Positions 1 to 9,400 of a stretch of DNA of 64,000 nt are shown one piece after another. Within the stretch, counting starts at the first letter, position 1. Each line of letters opens with the position of its first letter. The notes under the pieces were generated by a model. That model was not told the origin of the DNA. It saw nothing but the letters and a program-made list of their open reading frames with translations, and searched no databases. Both the position numbers and the translations under genes were made by a program. The DNA is from Pseudoalteromonas sp. A25 (GTDB lineage Bacteria > Pseudomonadota > Gammaproteobacteria > Enterobacterales > Alteromonadaceae): contig NZ_AP021846.1 in the NCBI RefSeq assembly GCF_009176705.1, positions 1,396,001 through 1,460,000 on the forward strand. Direction: 5' to 3'.

Positions 1-822
1 TTGGCTGAGGTGAAAGTCGAGTTCGAGACTGCTCAAATGAAGCGCAAAGCTGAAGAGGAGCTTTATAGAAAAGGGATTGTCTCGAAGTTAACTTTTGAAT
101 CATCTTTGTTAAAAGAGCAACAATTAAAACAGCGAATTTCTATATTGACCCAACGTTTCGAACAGCTGAAGTTATCTCACGAGGTATCTTTACGCATTAT
201 TAAAGAGCAGGTAAAGCAGTCTGAACGAATGTTAGCAAGTGCACAGTTACGAACAGAGAAACTTATTGTTAGGGCTGGGTTTGACGGAGTACTACAGAGA
301 CTTCCTGTTGAGCTAGGACAGAACTTGAATATTGGTGATGAAATTGCGTTAATAGGTAGCGTAACTGAATTAGTAGCACAAGTACGAGTGCCCCAGGGAA
401 GTGCTCAGTATGTCGCTGTTGGTCAAAAGGCAATTGTTGATACTCGGATAGACAAAGTTGAAGGGATTGTCGAGAGAGTAGAACCAATAGTTGAAAAGAA
501 TACCGTAACGATAGAAATATCGCTTCCTGAAAAGCTTCCTCTGGGTACTAGACCTCAGCTTAATGTCGATGCTTCCATAATTATTGATACTCTAATCGGA
601 GTGAAATACATCAGACGTCCAGCGCACAGTAAAGCAGGTGATAGGAAAGAGCTCTACCATATTCTCAAAAGTGGCAATGAGGCCAGATTAAAAAGTATTG
701 AATTTGGTAGAGAAGCAGGAAAGTTTATTGAAATAGTTTCAGGCGCTCAATTTGGAGATGAAATAATCATTTCAGATACGAATGAATATAAAGATCAGAG
801 TAGCCAACTAATACTAAGGTAA
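1..822 (+). CDS. HlyD/MacA-family efflux periplasmic adaptor subunit (5' truncated)
   Basis: Membrane-fusion/adaptor protein that would link an inner-membrane ABC pump to an outer-membrane channel. The frame is open at base 1, so only the C-terminal 273 residues are visible and the TTG at base 1 is not a credible start. Residues 1-80 are charged and heptad-like, as in the coiled-coil hairpin of this family. They are followed by half of a lipoyl (barrel-sandwich) motif (LIVRAGFDGVLQRLPVELG), then a beta-barrel region and a membrane-proximal domain. MacA-like proteins are usually about 370-420 residues, so roughly 100-150 residues are missing. The ATPase gene starts 38 bp downstream on the same strand, which supports an operon. 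Family assignment is firm; the substrate is unknown, with export of the peptide made by the adjacent NRPS a reasonable inference. Confidence 0.85.
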   Translation: MAEVKVEFETAQMKRKAEEELYRKGIVSKLTFESSLLKEQQLKQRISILTQRFEQLKLSHEVSLRIIKEQVKQSERMLASAQLRTEKLIVRAGFDGVLQRLPVELGQNLNIGDEIALIGSVTELVAQVRVPQGSAQYVAVGQKAIVDTRIDKVEGIVERVEPIVEKNTVTIEISLPEKLPLGTRPQLNVDASIIIDTLIGVKYIRRPAHSKAGDRKELYHILKSGNEARLKSIEFGREAGKFIEIVSGAQFGDEIIISDTNEYKDQSSQLILR

Positions 823-860
823 AAATTTGGCTGCAACAGCAAGTAATAAGGAGTGGAAAA

Positions 861-1589
861 ATGACCGTAGGTGCTGCTTCGCCTCAACAAGTAGTTAAAC
901 TGGAAATGATTGGTATTGAAAAGGTGTTTGAAACAGACGATCTAGAAACGCATGCTCTAAAAGATATTCACCTTACAATATATGAAGGTGATTATGTTTC
1001 AATTTCAGGACCGTCAGGGTGTGGTAAGTCAACATTACTGTCAATACTAGGGCTGTTAGATACACCGACGAGCGGTAAATATATTATCGAGGGAAGTGAT
1101 GTTTCTGGTCTTACATATGACAAAGCTGCTGAAGTAAGAAATGCGAAGATAGGCTTCATTTTCCAATCATTCAATTTGATTGATGACCTTACCGTATTTG
1201 ATAATGTTGCATTGCCCTTGAGATATAATAACCATCAATGGAGTGATAATGAGATTACAGACCGGGTTCAAGAATGCTTAAGCTTAGTGGGAATGGAGCA
1301 TCGGTTATACCATAAACCTAACCAACTATCAGGTGGGCAACAACAAAGAGTTGCTATAGCGAGAGCTTTAGTAGCGCAACCGGCAGTGTTACTGGTCGAT
1401 GAGCCGACTGGGAATTTGGACTCTAAAAGTGGTGAGCAAGTTATGGACCTTTTAGCGAAATTAAATGCTAACGGGACTACCATATGTATGGTAACTCATG
1501 ACGCCCGTTTTGCTGAGATGGCGAAAAGAAAACTCAACCTGCTCGATGGTAAGATTGTTGCTAAGGACTCATTAAGGAAAGTGGGATGA
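861..1589 (+). CDS. ABC transporter ATP-binding protein (MacB/LolD type)
   Basis: Cytoplasmic ATPase of 242 residues, the usual size for stand-alone LolD/MacB-type nucleotide-binding subunits. Walker A GPSGCGKST lies at residues 50-58, the signature LSGGQ at 156-160 and Walker B VLLVDEPTG at 176-184, with the switch His in MVTHD downstream. A strong Shine-Dalgarno (taaggagtgg) precedes the ATG. The stop overlaps the permease start by 4 bp (ATGA), indicating translational coupling. With the adaptor and permease it forms a split MacB-type pump. Such pumps often accompany lipopeptide and siderophore NRPS clusters (PvdRT, PleABC), but the link to this cluster is positional only. Confidence 0.93.
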   Translation: MTVGAASPQQVVKLEMIGIEKVFETDDLETHALKDIHLTIYEGDYVSISGPSGCGKSTLLSILGLLDTPTSGKYIIEGSDVSGLTYDKAAEVRNAKIGFIFQSFNLIDDLTVFDNVALPLRYNNHQWSDNEITDRVQECLSLVGMEHRLYHKPNQLSGGQQQRVAIARALVAQPAVLLVDEPTGNLDSKSGEQVMDLLAKLNANGTTICMVTHDARFAEMAKRKLNLLDGKIVAKDSLRKVG

Positions 1590-4012
1590 GTGCTTTAACA
1601 TATTTGATCACGCAAGCTTGGAATTCACTACTGAAACGTTCAGGCTTTATTGGCACAGTTTGCTCGACAATGGGTATAACCTTAGGTGCATTGATTTGCA
1701 TTTCAACGTTTGCGTATGTATTAATATTGAAACCTTTGCCTTATTCAAAGCAAGAAAGTTTGTTCAGTATTACTCAAATTGCAAAGAATGCTACAACCGA
1801 CAACATCAGTCTTGAACTCAATGTTCCTGGCTTGGTTGAAATGTATAATAATCAACCTGTTTTCTCTGAGCAGGCTTTGATTTTTTATGGCAAAAAAATA
1901 CTACTATCTACTCCTGAACAGCCAACTGTATCAATCTCACATGTCACACCAGGATGGTTTAATTTGTTTGATGTTAAAATGGCAAAAGGGCGAATTTTTG
2001 ACTCTAATGAAGAAGTAAATACATTTCATCATGGCGCGATTATAAGTTACGAGGTCTGGCAAAATATGTTTCAAGGGGATGAAAATATCTTGGAACAAAA
2101 GTTAAGCTTTGGAGAAAGTAGCTTTCCAATTATAGGTGTTATAGAAAAGAATTTTATCGAGCCAAAGCTAAATGGAGGTGACTTTAAAACTGAAGTTTGG
2201 CTTCCTTGGGATTTTAGCTTTTCTAATGCGGAGTTACGTACTAATTGGCAAGCCAGTTTTGATGAACTAGTTTATATAGGCCAACTAGCTGAAGATATTT
2301 CTGTAAGCCAAGCTCAAATGTTACTTGGGCCACAAAACAATAAAAAATGGCAAGAAGCTATGTCCGATTCAATGTTCTTTAAAGATTGGTCTGTGGAAAT
2401 TGAACTTGTGCACCTTCAAGAAGTTATTTTAGGCGGACATGCAAATACTTTACTTCTCCTTTTAGCCGGAGTATTGGGACTTGTTATTATTGCAACTGCA
2501 AATATTATAAACCTATTTAGTTCTCGAACAGCTGAACAGTTACCTAAACTCTCGATTCATGCTGCTCTAGGAGCTAAGAAAAGAGATATTTTCAGGGTCG
2601 TTTTAGCTGAGTCGACAATTTTGATGGCGCTTTCGGTTATAGTGGCGCTAATATTTTCTTATGTTGGATTTGTATTGATAAGAATAAATTTGTCAGAAGT
2701 ATTTCCTCGTGTGGAGGAGCTGTCAGTGGATCTCTTTACTATTTGTTTAGCTTTAGTTTTACTCGTTGCGTTTGCATTGATTTTTGCGTGGTTTAGTAGC
2801 CGCATGATTGACTATAAAACGCTTATCGTTATGCTTAAAGGAAGTGGCAAGGGAACTGGCTTTCAAATCTCAAAGAGAGCACGTCAATTACTAATTGTAA
2901 GTCAGATCGCTGTAGTTACATTTATAGCTTTTATCAATATTAGCTTACTCAAAAATTCGATAGATAGTATAACCGAGCCATTGGAATTCAATATTGAACG
3001 TATGATAGATATTGATTTAACCGTGAGTAGAGCTCCAACCAAAGAAGAATTGGAAGGCTCACCTTTAGGTGAAGCGATTAGAAACAAAATATTAGAATTA
3101 CCTCAGGTTGAGTCTATAAGTGCTGCACGGTCTCCATTGAGTGGCTTTGATGATTGGTCTTTTACAGAACCACGCAACAATATACAGTTTACACCCGACT
3201 ATAAATCGGTGGATAGCAATTATTTTGAAATGATTCAACAGCCTTTAGTAGAGGGCAGCTATTTTTCTGCGTCAGATGTCAAAGATGAAAATTTAGTTAT
3301 CATTATAAATGAAGAGCTTGCTCAGCATATTGCACCTAATTCATCTGCAATAGGCATGAAGCTTATCTCGGCTGAAGAAGATACTTATACTATAATTGGC
3401 GTCGTTAAGAGCGTAAAAATTCCAGGTAGTACACGAATTCCACTGAGAATATATGTACCAACTTCGGTTCACTCAATTGAAATGATGATCAAATTAGCTC
3501 CAGGTCAAGAACTTAGTCGAAGTGAATTGGTATCTGCTATAAAGGAAGTAACGAGTTTACTGGCGATTTATGAGATGACAAAGGTAACAACATTGCAAAA
3601 TACCTTGTTGTTTAGTAAATATATGACGGCTATCACAACGACGTCTATTACACTGTTAACTTTTCTTCTTGCCGGTATAGGGTTGTACGGAGTTTTGAGC
3701 TACAGCACACAAATGAGGCGTTTGGAAATTGGTACTAGAATGGCGCTTGGGGCTAAAAAAGGTGACCTGATCAGCATGGTAATAAAAGATAATATGCCAG
3801 CAATATTACTTGGCTTCTTTATCAGTCTGATTCTACTACTTGTTATGTACAATATTTATGCTGGTGAACTGTCAGAATACATTGAGCTATCACTGATATT
3901 TACGGCCGCGTGTACCGTGCTTTGTACTATCGCGATCGCTTTAATTTCGTGTTATGGCCCGCTGCGGAAGTACATTGTAAAGCCCGCGATTTATTCATTA
4001 AGAGATGGATGA
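1586..4012 (+). CDS. ABC transporter permease, duplicated FtsX/MacB_PCD type
   Basis: Inner-membrane permease of 808 residues. There is an N-terminal membrane segment at about residues 20-45, then a large periplasmic MacB_PCD-like region. An FtsX-like membrane bundle follows at about 285-420, carrying an AALGAKK coupling-helix motif. A second periplasmic region (about 450-670) and a second FtsX bundle (about 680-800) with MALGAKK complete the protein. This doubled arrangement (about 800 residues, no ATPase fused) is a known layout of bacterial ABC permeases and pairs with the separate ATPase just upstream. Translation is probably coupled to the ATPase through the ATGA overlap. Transport of peptide or lipid-like substrates is family knowledge; the actual cargo is not shown. 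Confidence 0.9.
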   Translation: MSALTYLITQAWNSLLKRSGFIGTVCSTMGITLGALICISTFAYVLILKPLPYSKQESLFSITQIAKNATTDNISLELNVPGLVEMYNNQPVFSEQALIFYGKKILLSTPEQPTVSISHVTPGWFNLFDVKMAKGRIFDSNEEVNTFHHGAIISYEVWQNMFQGDENILEQKLSFGESSFPIIGVIEKNFIEPKLNGGDFKTEVWLPWDFSFSNAELRTNWQASFDELVYIGQLAEDISVSQAQMLLGPQNNKKWQEAMSDSMFFKDWSVEIELVHLQEVILGGHANTLLLLLAGVLGLVIIATANIINLFSSRTAEQLPKLSIHAALGAKKRDIFRVVLAESTILMALSVIVALIFSYVGFVLIRINLSEVFPRVEELSVDLFTICLALVLLVAFALIFAWFSSRMIDYKTLIVMLKGSGKGTGFQISKRARQLLIVSQIAVVTFIAFINISLLKNSIDSITEPLEFNIERMIDIDLTVSRAPTKEELEGSPLGEAIRNKILELPQVESISAARSPLSGFDDWSFTEPRNNIQFTPDYKSVDSNYFEMIQQPLVEGSYFSASDVKDENLVIIINEELAQHIAPNSSAIGMKLISAEEDTYTIIGVVKSVKIPGSTRIPLRIYVPTSVHSIEMMIKLAPGQELSRSELVSAIKEVTSLLAIYEMTKVTTLQNTLLFSKYMTAITTTSITLLTFLLAGIGLYGVLSYSTQMRRLEIGTRMALGAKKGDLISMVIKDNMPAILLGFFISLILLLVMYNIYAGELSEYIELSLIFTAACTVLCTIAIALISCYGPLRKYIVKPAIYSLRDG

Positions 4013-4064
4013 AGACATCGGAATAAGTTTGTTAGCTATTTTAATAAAACGAGCTTTGATTAAG

Positions 4065-4110
4065 TAGCTCAATTATAAATTGAGCTAGCCTTCAGCTATG
4101 GGGCTAGCTC
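4065..4110. terminator. Two overlapping hairpins between convergent genes
   Basis: The first perfect inverted repeat has 10-bp arms at 4065-4074 and 4078-4087 (tagctcaatt / aattgagcta) with a 3-nt loop. The second has 9-bp arms at 4082-4090 and 4102-4110 (gagctagcc / ggctagctc). They share bases 4082-4087, so only one can form fully at a time. They lie between the convergent permease and peptidase genes, the right place for a bidirectional terminator. A short T-rich stretch (tcgttt) follows on the plus strand. Confidence 0.7.
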
Positions 4111-4131
4111 TCGTTTGTCGTATAAGATCCA

Positions 4132-5565
4132 TTATTTTAAATCTGCTATAGCTTCTTCTAAGGCTTTATCTATCCCTTGCTCAATATCTTTAATGTTGAG
4201 GTACTCAAAATATTTGCTAACGGGGTGACCTATCATTTCATACTGAACACCTTGAGTGTCCCAATATACTTCATTAGATAAAGAAAAGTACCAACCATTA
4301 GAAAGTTGTTTTATGAGGGAATCGCTGTATGCTCCATCAGTTCTGGTACCATAAAAAGAGACGTTACCTCTGGCTTTAAGTCCAAGCACAAATATCTCTG
4401 CAGCACTTGTTGTAAATTGGTTTGTGAGGACAATAATAGGCCCTAAAAAAGGAAGGGCGTTTGCCGGGGCTACGGTGACTGTTCTAAGAGGAGTGAATCC
4501 GGCTAAATATTTGGCTTGCTTACTTGCAACCACAAGTTTCTTGTCAATGAAGTAAGACAAAATTTTGAGAGAGACTAAATCATAACCTCCTGGATTCGAA
4601 CGTAAATCAATTACGATACCGTTTGACTCCCTCATACTGGGAAGTATTAAATTTAATATTTCATCCACTGCGTTTAAATCACTTGTGAGTGTTTGAGACT
4701 CTGAGAACTCACTCATCTCTGAAATTTTAAAATAGCGCAAATTATTGGGCAGATGCGCAAACAAAAAATTGTCATATCTTTGTATTGTAGAAGTTTGCTT
4801 TGCAAAATAACCTTCAGTGATAGACTCTGACCTATCTTGTAAATATAGTTTGTAACGCCAATAGTCAGAGTGCGCGTATTCGGTGTTTTTTATCTGAGCT
4901 TGAACTAACCTTTGTCTTAACGTGTTAAACTTTGTATCATTAAACGCAAGTACGTTACCCTTTTCATCCCACAGTGCAGCGTGTCCATCATCTACGCTCG
5001 TAATAAAGCTACCTATAATCTCGACTAATTCTTCTTCAGTTGTCGCTTCACTCACTTTATTAGACCAAAATTCTATTTTCTGTTTTAGGTTTACCATATC
5101 TGCGAATGCATATAATTCAGAGTACGTTTGTGTATAAACTGAAAATAAATATTGTGCATCAAAAGGTGCGCTACTGCGCTGGCTTTTTGATGTGCTGGTA
5201 CAGCGCTCAGGCAATGTATTAGTCCTACGCAAAATGAGCCTGTTTGCCGCCCCCCAGTCTAGAAGTGCTACATTTGGTGCGATTAAGTTAATATCTTTAG
5301 CGAAGTTGAGCTCATTTAGCTCCCTCATTACGGTATGGTTGAGCACACAAAAATCGGAAGTAACATCGTAAACAAAAGGTTTCTTGTCAACAAAGTGTAT
5401 TATGTAGCCATAACCCTGTGCAGACCATAAGTGCTCATATATCACATTCGAGTTTTCTGTACCTACATTTGTGAAGCCTTGCGCACTCGGGTGTTGTAAA
5501 GAGCTTAGCATAATGAAAAAGTAGAGCATGTAGTGACAAATTTGATTTAGAAATACCTTTTTCAT
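4132..5565 (-). CDS. S41-family (C-terminal processing/tricorn-like) serine peptidase, secreted
   Basis: Predicted exported peptidase of about 477 residues. The N-terminus (MKKVFLNQICHYMLYFFIML) is a signal peptide or signal anchor. The C-terminal half has S41 hallmarks: GIVIDLRSNPGG, then LTNQFTTSAAE, where the Ser of TTSAAE (about residue 387) is the expected nucleophile, and a GTRTDGA segment after it. No clear PDZ domain was seen. An upstream in-frame TTG at 5574 has better Shine-Dalgarno spacing (aaaagg), so the true start could be three codons earlier; ATG is chosen because it opens a canonical signal sequence. It is convergent with the pump and divergent from the first NRPS gene. A role in peptide maturation or self-protection is only a guess; it may be an unrelated neighbour. 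Confidence 0.82.
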   Translation of the reverse strand: MKKVFLNQICHYMLYFFIMLSSLQHPSAQGFTNVGTENSNVIYEHLWSAQGYGYIIHFVDKKPFVYDVTSDFCVLNHTVMRELNELNFAKDINLIAPNVALLDWGAANRLILRRTNTLPERCTSTSKSQRSSAPFDAQYLFSVYTQTYSELYAFADMVNLKQKIEFWSNKVSEATTEEELVEIIGSFITSVDDGHAALWDEKGNVLAFNDTKFNTLRQRLVQAQIKNTEYAHSDYWRYKLYLQDRSESITEGYFAKQTSTIQRYDNFLFAHLPNNLRYFKISEMSEFSESQTLTSDLNAVDEILNLILPSMRESNGIVIDLRSNPGGYDLVSLKILSYFIDKKLVVASKQAKYLAGFTPLRTVTVAPANALPFLGPIIVLTNQFTTSAAEIFVLGLKARGNVSFYGTRTDGAYSDSLIKQLSNGWYFSLSNEVYWDTQGVQYEMIGHPVSKYFEYLNIKDIEQGIDKALEEAIADLK

Positions 5566-6340
5566 GATATTCAAGTTGGCCTTTTTAATATGATTTTAGT
5601 ACATTGTTAGTTCGTCATAAGTAGTTTAACAGTTACACAATTTTGTACCTAACCATTTATTATGGTCATGCTGAGTCATTTGACTAAACATATTGAAACT
5701 AGAGTGTAAGCATCAATGTGAAGGGGTTTTTGAGTTAGGCAATCAAGTGTTAGTATATATGTTTGAACTTGCCTTATTAGATTATCCTGATATTGTAAAC
5801 TCGTAGATTAACAAGGTGTATGCACCGCTATCTTGAAAGTTGTTTGTGGTCTTAACGATATGCAAATGGATCATTTTGTGTGATATAGAACTCGATTACT
5901 AAGCAATTCCCCCTATTTTTTTGAGGAAATTGAGCTGTTAAGTTTGAAGTACTGAAATGTTGCTTGAGTTATGGCAAAATAAAGCATCTTTGTTGATGTG
6001 CACGTTTTGGCTCAGAGAAGGAAATACGCTACCCCTTGATGAGGCTGCCACATATTCATCCCCTTGTGATGCGAAAAGATAGAGAGTAGCGAGTACTACG
6101 TAAATCTAAGTATAACCGCCGAATGCGAGTTGAGTGATCTTTATTAAAAGTGAGGGTATCTGCAGTTCTTATTTTATGTGTATAGCAGGCTAGGCCATGT
6201 ACATATAGTAAAGAGTTGGCTTTGATATTTTCACGATGTCTCATGCGTGAGATGTAATGGACTAGTCGAGTTGGTTAATATTATTAACCTAATTTGGACA
6301 GATGATACTGAGTCACTTATTGAGAATTTGTATGCTTAAT

Positions 6341-6400
6341 GGTTTCCAATGTTTACAAATTTATGTGTGACAAAAACATGTTTAGTTAGTTTTGGAAACC
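6341..6400. promoter_or_regulatory. 9-bp inverted repeat upstream of the NRPS start
   Basis: ggtttccaa at 6341-6349 is the exact reverse complement of ttggaaacc at 6392-6400, with 42 bp between. It ends 49 bp before the TTG start of the first NRPS gene. It could be a split operator or the base of a large 5' leader stem-loop. No regulator can be named. Confidence 0.35.
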
Positions 6401-6438
6401 TAGATTCTATATCAATAAAAGCCAATGGATTTAAAGCT

Positions 6439-6442
6439 GGAG
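6439..6442 (+). promoter_or_regulatory. Ribosome binding site that sets a TTG start
   Basis: GGAG lies 7 nt upstream of the TTG at 6450. No in-frame ATG or GTG occurs just upstream, and the reading frame from this TTG begins exactly with the docking-domain sequence MDIVKKVLAELYRKGI. This supports TTG initiation. Confidence 0.6.
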
Positions 6443-6449
6443 AAAATAA

Positions 6450-9400
6450 TTGGACATTGTTAAAAAGGTATTAGCTGAATTATATCGAAAAGGGATAATT
6501 CTTAGCGTCGTGAATGGCAATCTAAAAATTCAAGCACCAGAAAATACTCTAACGCCAGAAATTATAGCTGAAATTAAAAAAAATAAAGGTGATCTCATTG
6601 CTGAGCTTAGTGAAAAAGCTGCTGAATCACAGAACTTATCCTCTAGCGAGAAAATACTGCCGTTAAATCGGAGGGGTCAAAACAGGTTCCCATTATCATT
6701 CGCTCAGCAGCGCCTTTGGTTCATTGATCAGTTGGATGGTGGTAGCACACAATATAATATGCCGATTCACCTATTTGTCGAGCCGACTTTTGATGTTGAT
6801 ATTGCTGAGTGTGCGTTCGAACGAATCATTGGAAGACATGAAGTACTGAGAACAGTTTTTGAAGAAGGTGAATCTGGGCCTGTTCAAGTTATTCGTGAAC
6901 ATGTACCTTTTTCGATTGAAAGGTATGATTTTAGTGCTTTAACCGTGGCTCAGCAAGCGCAAGCTCTTGAGCAGCTAGTGGAACAAGATTTAAATCAAGT
7001 GTTCAATTTGCAATTTGATTTACTACTTCGAGTAAAATACATCAAATTGAATAATATCGATCCAAAAAAGGCAGGTGCGCTTCTATTTAATATGCACCAT
7101 ATTGCGTCTGACGGATGGTCTCAGAATATTTTATTACAAGAGTTTGAAGCGTTATATCTATCTGTTGCACAAAGAAAAGCGAGTGGATTAGCGCCTTTAC
7201 CTATTCAATATGCAGACTTTGCTCATTGGCAAAGAAAAGTCCTCACTGATGAGGTCATGGGCACTCAACTAGATTATTGGAAAAAGCAGCTCGGTGATGT
7301 TCAAATGGTACATAGTATTCCATTGGATTATCCTCGACCCGAGCTTAAGCAACATAAAGGGGAGTCAATTAGAAGCTTTCTGCCTCATTCTGTGTTTATT
7401 CAGATACAAAAAATCGCTTTAGATAACAATATGACGCCATTTATGCTGTTACATGCAGCGTTTGCTTTGGTTATATCAAAACATAGTAACAGTCATGATA
7501 TTGTTATAGGTTCACCTGTGGCTAATAGAATGCAAAAAGAGCTAGATGGTCTAATAGGGTTTTTCGTAAACACGCTTGTGCTGCGAGCAAATACAAATCA
7601 TAAGAGTGTTGGAGACTATTTGTCTCACGTGAAGCAAGTACACCTTGAGGCTCAATCAAATCAGGATATACCGTTTGAACAATTAGTTGATGTATGTAAT
7701 GTCCCTCGTAGTACCCAGCATACACCTCTATTCCAAATTCTATTTGAAATGGATACATCAGACCAGCAAGAACACAGTAGTGACTTAGGCTTGTCTCTTA
7801 TGGAAACGCAAGATGCGATAGCTGCGTTTGATATCATTTTAAGTGCTGCAACAGGGAGCGATGGTATATCGTTCAACTGGGTCTATGACACAAGTATTTT
7901 CTCTGCAGAGCATGTACGAGCAATGACTTTGCACTTAGAGCAACTGATTTTAGAGCTTACTTCTTTGAGTGATTGTAGTAGTGCTGAGCTGAGCTCATTA
8001 TCAATGCTAAGCGCTCAAGAGAAGCTAAAGTTATCTGGCAAGCATGAAACGAAAGCACACATGCTTAGAGGCTCAGACGATGATGTGGTTGCTTCTCAGC
8101 TTAGCAATTTCAAAAAAATATTGGGTAGCACAGATCTGGGTTTATTTGGGATGCTCTATGAACAAGCTAAATGTAGACCAAATGCAGTCGCGATAATAGA
8201 TCAAGCTAGAGAGATTTCATACCATAGTTTGGTTAGCGAGGCTTTAGGAGTCGCTAATCATTTAAGTCAATCTGGTCTTAAAGTAAACGACAAAATAGCG
8301 ATTGCAGTTGACTATTCAATTGAATCAATCGTCGCTTTGCTTGGCATACTATCAGCGGGTATGTCCTATGTACCTTTAGATCCTGCTAGCCCTGATGAGC
8401 GAATACAATATATTGTTAGTGATGCAAATGTTGCAGCAATCGTAGTCACCCCAGCAACAAAAGAACGAATGAGGCCAGTTTTTTCAAATTATGACATTAT
8501 CGATGTGACCGAGACAGCGAAAAGCTTTGAGCTGGTAAATAAGAGCGTTTCAGAGGACGCTACGGCTTACATTATTTACACGTCTGGTTCTACGGGCAAC
8601 CCAAAAGGGGTGTCAGTTGCACATAAGAATGTCATGAATCTCGTTGAAGGTTTTTTGGCTACGCATGCTTTTACTGAAGAGCGTGTACTCATGATACCGC
8701 CAATTTATTTTGACGCTTCGGTTGGAGATATTTTTCCTGTTTTGGCTGCAGGCGGAACTTTGGTGCTTCATCCTAACCCAGTGGAGTTGGATGCAGCAGG
8801 GCTAGAATCTTATAGCCAAGCCTATGGTGTAACAGCCATTGATGCTCCAGCTGCATTGTGGAGAAGGTGGGTTGAAGGTTTTGAAGCTATATCTTCAGAT
8901 AAAGAAACCTTACCAAACTTAAAACTTATGATGATAGGAGGAGAGTCTGTTACCAAAGTTGATGTGGCGCGGTTTAGTAAGCTGACCCAAGGGCGAGTTG
9001 TACTAACAAATCACTATGGCCCCACTGAAGCAACAGTATGTGCAACGTTGTTTAGCACTATCGATGGAAACAACTTTCAAGGTCCCGATTTACCGATTGG
9101 TCAAGCACTTCACGGAGTTCGGGTATATGTATTAGATCTTCATCAAAATCTCGCTCCTGCTGGAAGTGTTGGAGAGTTATATATTGCAGGGAAGGGAGTG
9201 ACGAGTGGTTATATCAATGCCGCGAAGCTACATGAAAAGCATTTTATTAGAGATCCATTCTCAGATGATATAAATGCAAAAATGTATAAAACGGGGGACT
9301 TGGTTAAACAAGACCGACTAGGCAACCTTATTTTTATCGGTCGCAAAGATCATCAAGTCAAGATTAGAGGATATAGGGTTGAGTTATGCGATATAGAAAC

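Larger units (their letters stand above)
5566..6449. other. Intergenic region upstream of the first NRPS gene
   Basis: About 880 bp, AT-rich, between divergent genes, so it should hold promoters for both the peptidase (left end) and the NRPS genes (right end). No convincing sigma70 promoter pair could be assigned by eye. It contains a near-palindrome at 6238-6254 that resembles one at 24794-24810, and a 9-bp inverted repeat at 6341-6349/6392-6400. A 62-codon minus-strand frame at 6056-6244 shows no recognisable domain and is not called as a gene. The rest (5600-6050) shows nothing identifiable. Confidence 0.5.

Noticed and set aside
6056..6244. Minus-strand frame of 62 codons in the intergenic region
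   Set aside because: It has no recognisable domain or clear Shine-Dalgarno, and its start lies in the near-palindrome. It could be part of a repeated element, but that cannot be shown here.
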